A stretch of 64,000 bases of DNA. It comes from Seriola aureovittata. Its lineage: Eukaryota > Chordata > Actinopteri > Carangiformes > Carangidae. A program made the translations under genes and the position numbers. Below are positions 36,050 to 47,855 of this stretch, one piece after another. The stretch lies in the NCBI RefSeq assembly GCF_021018895.1, contig NC_079377.1:20438001-20502000 (forward strand), given 5' to 3'. The notes under the pieces were generated by a model that saw nothing but the letters and a program-made list of their open reading frames with translations, did no database searches and was not told the DNA's origin. Numbering within the stretch: the stretch's first letter is position 1; every line of letters begins with the position of its first letter.

Positions 36050-37090
36050 ACACACAGACTCTTCTTCTCTCCTCTTTTTTCACCTCTAATGGCAGCTAAT
36101 GTATTCAAATGAAACACAAATGAAAGTAGGCTTTGTGGATCCATATGATTAGAGGCGTTCAGAATGAATATTGAGCCAAAGAGGATGTTTTTAAACCATC
36201 CCATCTTCATCCATCATCCTCAAACTCCAAAAAACAGAAAAACCCATCCTCATCTCTATCTTGAAGGAGCGTCAAGTATGATGAAAGTCACTGGACTGAT
36301 GAACGTAGCTCAAGCTTCATCTTCCTGGGTCATCTGAGCTAAACTCTCTGTGACATAATACCTTGACAACATTTCTGTTTTGTATAAGACAATCACATTA
36401 CATGGGGCATCTTTCAGAGCCTAAAACAGCCCTCACATATCTTCACCGATATGTGACGAGAGGTATTTTTGACTATGTGTAGTTGGAGGATTCTGTCAGA
36501 TTTGTCCCGGCAACGTTTCTCCGCTTGTTCCTGGTGTCAGTAAAACTCCTCGTTCACCTCTTCAACTATCCTGGATGTATGAAGTGGAGCTAAAGTAGAA
36601 ATCAATGAAGGGCCTCGTCTCTCTCCTGCACTCACCGCCGCTGACTGTCAGATGAGAGAGAGCGGCAACACGCGTGCTGTTGTGTGCTGTTGTTCACTCA
36701 CCGGAGAATGAAATGGACCCAAACGCAGAGGAGCTGAACTTAACCCACTAAAACCAAATGGAGGTGAAGCGTAGTGGATACAACAAAAGAGAATACACAA
36801 GAACATGGTTGCACAGAGGTGATTATAGATACACACAAGAGATGGAGTAAAATGACACAAAAGAACAGAATAAAGGTTGGGTAATTGTCACAACTGGGGA
36901 TTTTACAACACAATTTTCTGGATGTTTTTCAGGCGATTTTTTTCCGGTGAGGGTGTCTGACTCGCCTGAGTGAATGTAGCAGGAAGGTCTAATGTTCAGT
37001 AGAGTCAATGGAAACAGCAAGAGGTATGGTTTAGTAGACTCTCTGGAGACAGCAGGAGGTTCTGTCATTGTTGGAGACTCTATGGAAATA
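35313..37090 (+). other. Intronic sequence with several short microsatellites
   Basis: Contains CT (35604-35637), TG (35797-35830), TG (35890-35914) and CA (36014-36056) runs. No gene recognised. From about 36985 the sequence grades into the degenerate edge of the minisatellite. Confidence 0.55.
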
Positions 37091-37600
37091 GCAGGAGGTT
37101 CTAATGTTTGGTAGACTCTTTAGAGACGAGAGGTTCTAATGTTTGGTAGACTCTTTAGAGACGAGAGGTTCTAATGTTTGGTAGACTCTTTAGAGACGAG
37201 AGGTTCTAATGTTTGGTAGACTCTTTAGAGACGAGAGGTTCTAATGATTGGTAGACTCTTTAGAGACGAGAGGTTCTAATGTTTGGTAGACTCTTTAGAG
37301 ACGAGAGGTTCTGATGTTTGGTAGACTCTTTAGAGACGAGAGGTTCTAATGTTTGGTAGACTCTTTAGCAGATTCTATGGAGACAATGGTGGTTCTAAGG
37401 TCTAGTATGACTGTATGGAAATGGCAGGGCAGGGTGTTCAACTCATGAGACAGCAGGAGGTTCTAATGTTCAGTTGAGGCTGCAGAAGGTTCTACTGTTT
37501 AGCTGAATGTGGAGACAGCAGAAGGTTCTCATGCTCAGTGGACTCAGAAGGTTCTTATAAAGGCTCTTATCAAACAGCAGGAGGTTCTACTGTTCTGTGT
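36985..37600 (+). repeat. Degenerate minisatellite array surrounding a homogeneous core
   Basis: Before and after the perfect core, the words AGGTTCTAATGTT, GTAGACTC, GGAGACAGCAGGAGG and TATGGAAATAGCAGG recur at irregular spacing of about 35-50 bp. These look like diverged older units of the same family, with only the centre recently homogenised. Confidence 0.75.
37097..37368 (+). repeat. 35-bp minisatellite, about 7.8 near-identical units
   Basis: The unit begins GGTTCTAATGTTTGGTAGAC and ends TCTTTAGAGACGAGA. Units start at 37097, 37132, 37167, 37202, 37237, 37272, 37307 and 37342, exactly 35 bp apart. Only two single-base variants are seen, ATGATTGG in the fifth unit and CTGATG in the seventh. 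The last unit is cut off after TTTAG. Confidence 0.97.
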
Positions 37601-39492
37601 TTTAATGAGTTCATGTCCCGGGACACCAGGCCACACTGCTAATGCCTGCACTAACTGCAGAATGAATGGACTATGGGTTTCACTTCATTATAATGCGGAG
37701 TCAGGAGGTCCCGTCTGGTTTCTCAGGTGGTTACAGAATGAATTACACTCTGGCTCCTATTAAATACAATGGAGTTCATAGGGTAGCATTAAATACAAAT
37801 AGCTCTGTGTCTCTGACTCTAGCTTCGTCTCTGCGTGTCCCCGGGGTCATTTTAACTCTTATCACTTGAGTTAAATTTGTTCAGCAATTTTCAGCGAGTG
37901 TGAACGAAGAGTTCAACATTCTCTGGCTTTGAACTTTTTGCTATGAGTAACGCCACACGGCTGTGAGTAATATGACCGAACATCCAAATGACTCGAATGA
38001 AATGTGGTCTTCCAGCTTTTGTAAGCTGTGGTAATAAGACGTCAACAGTCCTGTTTTGCATCTTCTAATACACTGAGCAAATAACATTTAAACATGAAAA
38101 CGAGCACAAGCTGTAGACTCATTGGGTCTTTTAAGGTGGCTTTTAACACGCCTCTGCCAATCAGAGGTCGTGAGCACAGCTATCCAGTTTGTATTTATTA
38201 TTCTACCAGCAGTCCTCAGTGTTTTAGAAGTGTCTTGTATCAGAGGCTGAATGTCAAGAGGCCTTCCTAATGAACTTTAAGCCCGTCCTCTGCTGGGAAG
38301 CAGCATGGTACGACATCTGTCATAACACACACAGTCACACACACGCGCTTACGCACACCGGGAGACAGCAAGAGCAGGGCAACAGGTGTGTTTTCTGTCG
38401 CAGTTAATGAAGTCCATCCTTCCCTCACTTGCATTCCTCACTCTCAAAAGCCCATCGTCTCTCCCTCCGCACTTTCAGACGTCTCCCTTCTAACCATACA
38501 ACATATTTTCTTATGAACGTCGTCTTTTCCAGTTCTCTCGTTCTGTGTCAACTTTATTCCGTCTGCTCCAGTTCGTCCTCGCCACTACTTTATTGTTTCC
38601 TTTTTTTTCCTGTGTGTCTCTGTTCTTCCTTCTTCACCTTCATCATTTATGTCTTATTATTAAAGCAGAATATTCACTGATCAGTCCTGAGTTTGTTGGT
38701 TTAGATTTTTGACCCGAAGTTGTTTTCCGCCGTGTGATACTGAAGATCAAAGTGTCAGATCAGAGACTGGAGTCAAAATACACCTTGTCTGGGATGCAGG
38801 TCACTGGTTTTCTGAGCGGTCTTCCCGTTCCTTATTCCCGCCGGTCATTCCCGCTGATATTCCCAGCAGTATTCTGGTTAAAACGGGGGCAGCGATCTGT
38901 TTCCCAGCGGATACCGGCCTGCTTCCGTTCCCCACTTCCACTGTCCTGGTTCAGCCATGTATTAATAGCACCTACCTACGGCGATGTCTGAGAGTGTGCG
39001 TCCGTGGATGTGGGTGTACGTCTGGATCTGTGAGTGCATTTTGGAAAAAGATAGAGTGGGACACAGGATATGCGAGTCTGACATTGTCTTGTTCATAATT
39101 TTTCTTTTAAAACAGTAATGTTGCATCCCCATTAATGTTGTCGCCTATATTTAATATTTGAATAACAAATTTTTGTATTAAGTTGTTGTGTCACAATTAA
39201 TATCAAGACTTGGTTTGATAACTGTAAAAGCGGCTTAATAGCATTGCTGGCATTCTTCAAATAAACCAATAGTAACTGTTAGCCACAAGCTAACTGCCTA
39301 ATAACAGACTGAAATCCCATGTCGTCACTTCAAAACAACGTTTTCCACAACAGCTGGTAGGAATTCCTCAGGGAAAGAGTCTTTATGTCTGTGGCTCACA
39401 ATGCGCTGCATGTGTGTGTTGTTTGTGTGTGGTATGTGTGTATGTCTGATGCAATCGGGGTATCATCAACCAGGGAGCAAGCACCATGTTCT

Positions 39493-39494
<2 letters not shown>
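37601..39494 (+). other. Intronic sequence, no gene seen
   Basis: No coding region recognised. A patch at about 38815-38945 is richer in CpG and in repeated TTCCCGC/TTCCCAG words. The remainder is ordinary. Confidence 0.5.

Positions 39495-39573
<79 letters not shown>
39495..39573. repeat. (AC)n microsatellite
   Basis: Pure AC run of about 79 bp. Confidence 0.97.
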
Positions 39574-39577
<4 letters not shown>

Positions 39578-39886
39578 CTGTTTCCTGCAGGCTTGAATCT
39601 TTAGAGCACATTCAGTATCGCAGGAGGGGTTTGAGATGCAAGTACACACACACAAACACACACACACCCTCCAGCCTCCTCAGTGTATTATGGATTTGAC
39701 CTCTAATATGCTAATTCTCAGGGTGGCAGCGAGTGTTTACCAGATGCACACACACACACACATACTCGCATTCACTTTCATGTGCACAACTGCAAATTCA
39801 TGCAAAACCACACAACTACAAAGCTACTCACGGCAGCTCTCAATAAGAAAAAATGACAGGGCTCAGCACAAAGCTGATGCTCAAAC

Positions 39887-39888
<2 letters not shown>

Positions 39889-39950
<62 letters not shown>

Positions 39951-39990
39951 GTGTGTGTGTGTCCGTGTCCGTGTCCGTGTCCGTGTCCCT
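39889..39990. repeat. Compound (TG)n then (TGTCCG)n repeat
   Basis: About 72 bp of TG repeat passes into four copies of the hexamer GTGTCC/CCGTGT (39961-39988). Confidence 0.95.
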
Positions 39991-42417
39991 CGATCCCTCT
40001 GAAAGACTCTGAACTGTGGAAAAGTGGGGGGAAAAAAAAGAAATAATTATTGGGATGTTTATTAGATAGTGCGATGTCTGACCTACTTAACAGATCCCAG
40101 TGTGCTCACAATCACACACACGCATTAACTACACATTAACTGCAGATTAATTTATTATTGCTCAGATAGAAAAAGTCTGGTCTCAGGTGAACTGTTGAAT
40201 CTTTATTTGTGTCTTTAGTATCTCTTCTCGTGTGTGTGTCCTGTTTCCATGTGTCTGTGTGTGACGCTCATCTAAATGTAATTAGCAGACTGTGACCACA
40301 GAGAGAACCACTGAGTTGCAGACTAATCTCAGGGCTGGAGTCTTGTGAATCCATAAATGAGTCATATGAAATGTAAACTGTGACAAGGGAGATTTTTATT
40401 CTGGGTTTTTTTTTTTGTGTTTTTTTTTTTGCAGCAGAACTGGTTTGGGTGAGACTCTGCTGTTGTGGTCCAGAACAGGATATCATTGAGCTTATTTGCC
40501 TGGATTATGTCCTGTTTATTGAGGTTCACTGCAGCAAATTGAGTTTTTACTTGCTGCCTGGATGCTCCCATCATTGTTTTGGTCTCAAATCTGGTACAAG
40601 ATACACCAAACCTCATTTCCTCTCACATATAGCTTCCCCTCGTTTCTTTCCCTCTCCTCTGGCCATTGCTTTCTCTCTCTGCGCCAGCTTAACTTTATGA
40701 TTGCTAATCGTATCCCACCTCCAGCTTACATAATGCACTACCTGCTGCAGCTGGGCCTCTTTTTAAGTAGAAGCTCAAGGCTAACAAGAGCGAAGATCTC
40801 TCCAGGAACCACAGCAAACAAATAGCTCCATACTGACTCACGGGACTGCAGTGTGTAGGACTCTCTGTGATAAATACTCAGAACATCTGTGATAGCTATG
40901 AAAACGGTATCCAACCTCTAATGTGGTGAAAATGCTTGTGAAAATGTTTTGCATGTTTCCAGTGCACTAAGTGAGCACACTAATCTGATGTATATTATGG
41001 TATATTTAACGAAACGATTGCACCAGAAACTCCAGACAAATGAATTGTTTTTAAATGTAGAATTCCCCAACGCTCTGGCTGTTTCTACAGATGATGATAT
41101 CTGCTCATGACAGCAGTGATAGTAGCTATTACAAATGACAAACAAAGCACACTTCAAAAAAAATCATGTACAATTAACTGGATCTTTATTGTGGCAAAAT
41201 GAATTTGAATCAAGTCAAAGGTCTAAAAACGTGGAGGAGCATTAAATACACAATGCACTTGCCTCTGACGCAAGGTCTGTATAATTTAATTGCCAACGTA
41301 TTTTAAGAAAAAACGGCCATACACTGTATCTGCTCATGCACTGGCATGCCACTCAAATGGAAAAGATAACTCCCAAATGGGGAAATGAATCTCAGCTGCA
41401 GCAGAATGGATGAGTACATTTGCTTACGCTGAAAGTGAAAGAGAAGATGACAAATCATAAGAGCTCTTATGGGATACAATGACCTTTTTCAATTTGTCTT
41501 TGCTCCAATTATTCATCTTGCTTTTGCCAAACTGGTGTCTGAAATGATTCCAGTCAGTTCAGGCAGCAACATGGGATCCATTCTTTGAAATATTACACAG
41601 AAAAGAATATTTGCCCAAAAATGACTCAACCTACCTGTTTGGCGTTTTATTTTTTTCTCAAATATACTGTTAATAATTTATGTAGCTGCTATGATCATGA
41701 AGTAACCTGTTAAAAAGCAGTCTGAATATGGCGGGGGGGGGGGGGGGTTCATGTAAGACAGAACAGTAATATCATTTGGAAAATATGAGTGTTTCATTTT
41801 TCTCATAATTGTGCCTCCTGTGAATTTGATTGAGCATCGTTCACACTAATTCTGACTCTCAGGCTCAAGAACAGCAACCAGTTGTTTTTTCCAGCGCTGT
41901 CGATAAAAAAAAGTAGTTCCCTCCATTCTTCTTTATCCTTCACCGCTCTCTCATCCTTCTCTTTTGTTCTGCCCTTTGCTCTCTTTTCATCCTCCAGCTC
42001 TGCAGCCCTCTGACTCCCCTTAAACTCACCAACTTTGTAGCTTTTTGTTGAATCAGCACTAGCAGAGCTCTCTACATGGTTCTTCTAATCTCTGACATTT
42101 CTGCAAGTTTTTGCCTGACCCTCTCTCATTCCCTCTTTCCCTCTCTCTCTCTTTTCTCTCTCTCTCTCACTCTGTGTGTAAAACCTTTTTTTTCCATCAA
42201 AGCAACATCGGCGGGGAGACATAGCAGGATTACAAAAATGCTAGAGGGGCCCCATCTTACACATACGTACATGAAATACAAACAGTTTTCTTACATTCAT
42301 AAATCACACACACACGAGTTTACATAATCACAGATACACACACCCAGTAACACACACACATTTCTACAGGATATCAGCTCACCCTTGAACTGTGGCAGGT
42401 GGAGAAGAGCAGGGGAG

Positions 42418-42419
<2 letters not shown>
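39991..42419 (+). other. Intronic sequence, no gene seen
   Basis: T-runs at about 40407-40432 and a G15 run at 41733-41747. The stretch 40850-41720 is AT-rich and unique-looking. No gene recognised. Confidence 0.5.
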
Positions 42420-42473
<54 letters not shown>

Positions 42474-42573
42474 ATGGGTGGGTGGGTGGGTGTGTGTGTG
42501 GGGGTGGGTGTGTGTGTGTGTGTGGGTGGGTGTGTGTGTGGGTGCGTGTGAGTGTGTATGTGTGTGTGTCTTA
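42420..42573 (+). repeat. (TG)n / (GGGT)n compound repeat with G-quadruplex core
   Basis: About 50 bp of TG repeat gives way to GGGT and GTGTGG units. At 42476-42490 four GGG runs are separated by single T bases, the canonical (GGGT)n quadruplex sequence. Confidence 0.95.
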
Positions 42574-43265
42574 CCCACTGTTAATCCCCACAGCGATAGA
42601 GTGATTAGTGTGCTGTTTTTCCTCTTCTCCTTCTCCCCTCTGTCTCTCTCTACTCACATATCACAAGACATCTCATCAGACTGTCAGGGGATGGGATGCA
42701 GCAAATATTTGTGTGTGCGTGGGTGTGTGTGTGTGTGTGTGTGTGGCAGTGCTGACAAAGACAGAAGAGTTGTTACTTGCCCATATGGTGACAAGGAAGG
42801 AGATGAGAGACAAAAGCAGGAGATTAAATGACAATAAGTTAGTGTTGGCTAGTTGCTCTGGGAAACCTAGCGACAGTAAGCCAATAACAAGCTCCATTCT
42901 ATGGTGTTACAGTGAAATCAGGGCCAGTAAATAAGCATTCGCCCTCTCTGGCTTCTCCTCTTTGCTCCTGCAGAGAACCGGGCCTTAACAAGGCTTAATG
43001 AGGACCGCTTAGCTGTATAGTGCAATGCAGGTTAAAGCTAAAGTAAGTACTGAAAACCTTTGTTTGGCTCTTTTTCTGAACACTAAAGTAAAGCGTGATT
43101 AGCTCTCTGTGGCCTTGTTGTGGAAACGAGGAAACGAAGATCCCCTCCTGCTAAGTTGCAGTTGGTCTGATAATGGCGATCAGGCTGATGTGGGCTAAGA
43201 AGGAAACACACATAGAACCATCATGTGGTCCGCTCAATTCGTCTTTATGTGTATTGGCATGTAAT

Positions 43266-43268
<3 letters not shown>

Positions 43269-43302
<34 letters not shown>

Positions 43303-43366
43303 ATGATTGTCTATTGTGTGAGGTCATGCCATAACGCAGGTCAGTGGACCAGCTGTCTTCTGCGTC

Positions 43367-43422
<56 letters not shown>

Positions 43423-43586
43423 TTTGTGTGTGCGTGTGTGTGTGTGTACGTACAGTGCTTGGCATGTTTGCAAACATATGTCATTTCCCTGTAGGAAAAG
43501 TTAACGGACCGTGTCTGAAGCAAAGCAATTTGTGTAATTGAATAGCTTGAAAGACTACAGATCCCCTCTACGTGTGTGTGTGCGCG

Positions 43587-43621
<35 letters not shown>

Positions 43622-43627
43622 GTTTGT
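43269..43627. repeat. Cluster of three (TG)n microsatellites
   Basis: Runs at 43269-43301, 43370-43450 (with TCTTTG interruptions) and 43571-43627 (with CG and TT interruptions), separated by about 70 and 120 bp of ordinary sequence. Confidence 0.93.
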
Positions 43628-44507
43628 GCATGTTGGACATAAATAACTAGTCTGGACTGGAGAACATGTTTGTGTAGGCTGCAGTGCAAGCTCAACATGC
43701 ACACATACACACACACATACAGTGACATAAGGGGCCCGCAGTTTCCATTCTTTATACTCCGTGGCCCTCATATGCTCAGTAACTCCTCTGCAACCATACA
43801 GAAATATACCCTCACTCGCTTTTTCTCATGCACTTTCTGTTTTTCCTTCCTTCCATCATTGCTTTCCACTTAGCACAGCAGATTTTTAATGGATAATCCA
43901 GTTTAGTACAAAATGAGACTTATTTTCACAGCTCCGGACATAATTTCTATTAGTTATGATAACATTGTACTCCCCAAGGTACAAGCTAAGATCAGACAGG
44001 TTGTAAAGAAGACATTTTTATTATCTAAGTAACTTTAATTGCAGGAAAGACTGAGAATGAGGAAATCCGAAATGGCTAAATAAACATCTGTGTGATCATC
44101 TGACCGCTGCTGTTTCTTCCCCCGTCTGACTTCTCAGATCCCAGCAGAGAACATGGCGAGCGCCATGTTCTCATTACCAATAGGAACGACGGCAAGAATA
44201 CTATAAAAGACCCAAAATTGTAATAAACTGGAACGAATGTTTGAAATATTCGAATGGGAGGAGGAAGATAAGAAAAAGGGAACGAAGGAGAGATGGAGAT
44301 AAGAGATGTGTTTGGTGGGAACAACCTTATTTGTGCAGCATAGCAATATGGCATCCCTGCAGCTCAGCAGTAAGGATGAGAGGCTGTGTGTATGTGTGTG
44401 TTTGTATCCGTGTAGTTGTGTGCGTGTGTGTGCGTCTCTGCTGTACCCGTTTTTAAACCCCTCACTTTGAGAAGGGGCTGACCCGTCACACTTGTTAGAC
44501 ACATGCA
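43628..44507 (+). other. Intronic sequence with a perfect palindrome
   Basis: No gene recognised. Contains the palindrome at 44147-44172. Confidence 0.5.
44147..44172. repeat. Perfect 26-bp palindrome with 2-nt spacer
   Basis: GAGAACATGGCG (44147-44158) and CGCCATGTTCTC (44161-44172) are exact reverse complements separated only by AG. The near-absent loop favours a cruciform or a dimeric protein site over an RNA hairpin. Confidence 0.95.
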
Positions 44508-45511
44508 CAAACACACACACAGAGCCTGCAGCACTGCTCCAGCTGTGCCACAGGCTGCCCTCACCATTAATTTGTCTGACTTCTCTCCTGTGACTGTTGC
44601 TTGTCACCGCCCCGTGCCCTAAAAAAAAAAACCCTTTCTTCTCCTGCTGCCTGCTGAATCACATGTACAGTATGTGCATGATGATGGGGGTGCAGCTGAA
44701 ATAAACATGCTAATCTGCTACATTTGATGTAATTAAAGGGCTCTATCACAGATTTATGAAACGGCGACTGAAAAACGTTTCCTCATTTGCTCTATCTAAA
44801 CAGTCAGTTTGGTATCTCCTCCTCTAATAATCCCACTCTACACAGGAAGTCATGTTTTACAGGATGTGTCTGATTGGTTTGGAATAATAGTAGTTAGCAC
44901 GAACAGCGCTAGCCCAGCTTCTCTGAACATTAAAGGAAAGATCTTACACCCACAGAAACTCAAACATCTCCCACAACAAACACAAATAGATAATTGAAAA
45001 TGATTCTGTTTTATCTGCAAACTGGGAATTAACTGATGTTTCCTGATTTTCTGATGCGGCTCATTTGAATCACACGATGCAGGGCTTTCTAGAATTTATC
45101 ATATGGTCATTGAAGCACGAATAATCAGTTAATCAGTAGTTATTATAGATTCTTTCTCACTCGTTACAGTCAGACTTTCACTTTTTACTGGTTCAGCTCA
45201 AAATAGCAGATTGAAATCTGAAAACTAAATGTTTGTAAAATGAAAGAAAACATATTTGTCTTGATTATACTAAACCAACACTATAATATGCTGCATCTAT
45301 TCATTGACCATTTTTAATGAAAATGATTGAAAACGATGTTGAGTCAGTTGTGATCTGTAAAAGAAAAATCATTTTTCATAACAGTCAGTGTCTTTCTCTT
45401 TGGTTATATCTGTTATATCTGTCGCTCTAGTTTTGTTCAAAGGCAGATGTTCAGCCAGATGTTCGTGCTTGTGTGTGTCAGTCTAAATTACACACACATC
45501 CAAACACAAAC

Positions 45512-45575
<64 letters not shown>

Positions 45576-46123
45576 TAAACCGCCCTACTGTTGAGACATT
45601 TGCCAACACTGTCCTTTCAGCATGAGGTTTGCGTAGTAACGATCCCATCACTCCCTCCTATTTCTTTATTTTAAATGATCTTAATTCATTCACCCATTTG
45701 CTCATTCATATCACGATCCATGCAGCATTCATTCATTTTATCAGTTCACTTGTTCATTTCTTTCTTCATTCATCCGTCCATTTATTTGCACTTTAATTTC
45801 CATTCATTTGTTTATTCGTTTTGTTGTTATTCATTGATTCTTTCATTATTTAATTATCATTTTCAGTTCATCCGGACATTCATTCATGGATTCATACAGT
45901 CAGTCATTCATTCATTCATTCATTTATTTTCCTAATTTTTCATTCACTCCTCTTATTCAGTTAGTTTAGTTGTTTCTTGTTTCACTCTTTTCTTCCACAC
46001 ATTAAGTCACTTATTCATTCAAATTAAGTCATTCATTCACTCAGCTATGAACACTTAATTGTCTCTGCATAATAAACGTACATTAGTGCAGTCATTAATG
46101 TTTCCGCTGAACCAGGCTGCTCT

Positions 46124-46159
<36 letters not shown>

Positions 46160-46176
46160 ACACACACACACACACA
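44508..46176 (+). repeat. Tandem duplication, first copy (period 1,666 bp)
   Basis: The unit runs from AGAGCCTGCAGCACTGC (44521) to CAGGCTGCTCTCACGC (about 46126) and the following CA tract. Every position in the unique part recurs exactly 1,666 bp downstream, with only four substitutions seen: 45003 A, 45360 A, 45369 T and 45818 G here, against G, G, A and T in the second copy. Both outer boundaries lie in (CA)n. The unit holds an AC microsatellite (45488-45571) and CATT-rich sequence (about 45680-46035). No gene is present. Confidence 0.97.
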
Positions 46177-47177
46177 ACACACACACAGAGCCTGCAGCAC
46201 TGCTCCAGCTGTGCCACAGGCTGCCCTCACCATTAATTTGTCTGACTTCTCTCCTGTGACTGTTGCTTGTCACCGCCCCGTGCCCTAAAAAAAAAAACCC
46301 TTTCTTCTCCTGCTGCCTGCTGAATCACATGTACAGTATGTGCATGATGATGGGGGTGCAGCTGAAATAAACATGCTAATCTGCTACATTTGATGTAATT
46401 AAAGGGCTCTATCACAGATTTATGAAACGGCGACTGAAAAACGTTTCCTCATTTGCTCTATCTAAACAGTCAGTTTGGTATCTCCTCCTCTAATAATCCC
46501 ACTCTACACAGGAAGTCATGTTTTACAGGATGTGTCTGATTGGTTTGGAATAATAGTAGTTAGCACGAACAGCGCTAGCCCAGCTTCTCTGAACATTAAA
46601 GGAAAGATCTTACACCCACAGAAACTCAAACATCTCCCACAACAAACACAAATAGATAATTGAAAATGGTTCTGTTTTATCTGCAAACTGGGAATTAACT
46701 GATGTTTCCTGATTTTCTGATGCGGCTCATTTGAATCACACGATGCAGGGCTTTCTAGAATTTATCATATGGTCATTGAAGCACGAATAATCAGTTAATC
46801 AGTAGTTATTATAGATTCTTTCTCACTCGTTACAGTCAGACTTTCACTTTTTACTGGTTCAGCTCAAAATAGCAGATTGAAATCTGAAAACTAAATGTTT
46901 GTAAAATGAAAGAAAACATATTTGTCTTGATTATACTAAACCAACACTATAATATGCTGCATCTATTCATTGACCATTTTTAATGAAAATGATTGAAAAC
47001 GATGTTGAGTCAGTTGTGATCTGTAGAAGAAAAAACATTTTTCATAACAGTCAGTGTCTTTCTCTTTGGTTATATCTGTTATATCTGTCGCTCTAGTTTT
47101 GTTCAAAGGCAGATGTTCAGCCAGATGTTCGTGCTTGTGTGTGTCAGTCTAAATTACACACACATCCAAACACAAAC

Positions 47178-47241
<64 letters not shown>

Positions 47242-47811
47242 TAAACCGCCCTACTGTTGAGACATTTGCCAACACTGTCCTTTCAGCATGAGGTTTGCGT
47301 AGTAACGATCCCATCACTCCCTCCTATTTCTTTATTTTAAATGATCTTAATTCATTCACCCATTTGCTCATTCATATCACGATCCATGCAGCATTCATTC
47401 ATTTTATCAGTTCACTTGTTCATTTCTTTCTTCATTCATCCGTCCATTTATTTGCACTTTAATTTCCATTCATTTGTTTATTCTTTTTGTTGTTATTCAT
47501 TGATTCTTTCATTATTTAATTATCATTTTCAGTTCATCCGGACATTCATTCATGGATTCATACAGTCAGTCATTCATTCATTCATTCATTTATTTTCCTA
47601 ATTTTTCATTCACTCCTCTTATTCAGTTAGTTTAGTTGTTTCTTGTTTCACTCTTTTCTTCCACACATTAAGTCACTTATTCATTCAAATTAAGTCATTC
47701 ATTCACTCAGCTATGAACACTTAATTGTCTCTGCATAATAAACGTACATTAGTGCAGTCATTAATGTTTCCGCTGAACCAGGCTGCTCTCACGCACACAC
47801 ACACACACACA

Positions 47812-47850
<39 letters not shown>
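46177..47850 (+). repeat. Tandem duplication, second copy (period 1,666 bp)
   Basis: Second copy, beginning AGAGCCTGCAGC at 46187 and ending in a CA tract at about 47850 that leads into GCCATCACAAAGG. The internal AC microsatellite (47154-47237) has the same length and interruptions as in copy one. Only the terminal CA tract differs, being about 6 bp shorter before its CCA break. Confidence 0.97.

Positions 47851-47855
<5 letters not shown>

Noticed and set aside
36985..37600. CRISPR-like array of regularly spaced repeats
   Set aside because: The 35-bp units are contiguous with no unique spacers, and the sequence is a vertebrate intron; it is a minisatellite.
45675..47601. Two identical 86-codon open frames (Ile, His, Phe and Ser-rich) as a duplicated gene
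   Set aside because: They are CATT-rich low-complexity sequence inside the tandem duplication; identity comes from the duplication itself.
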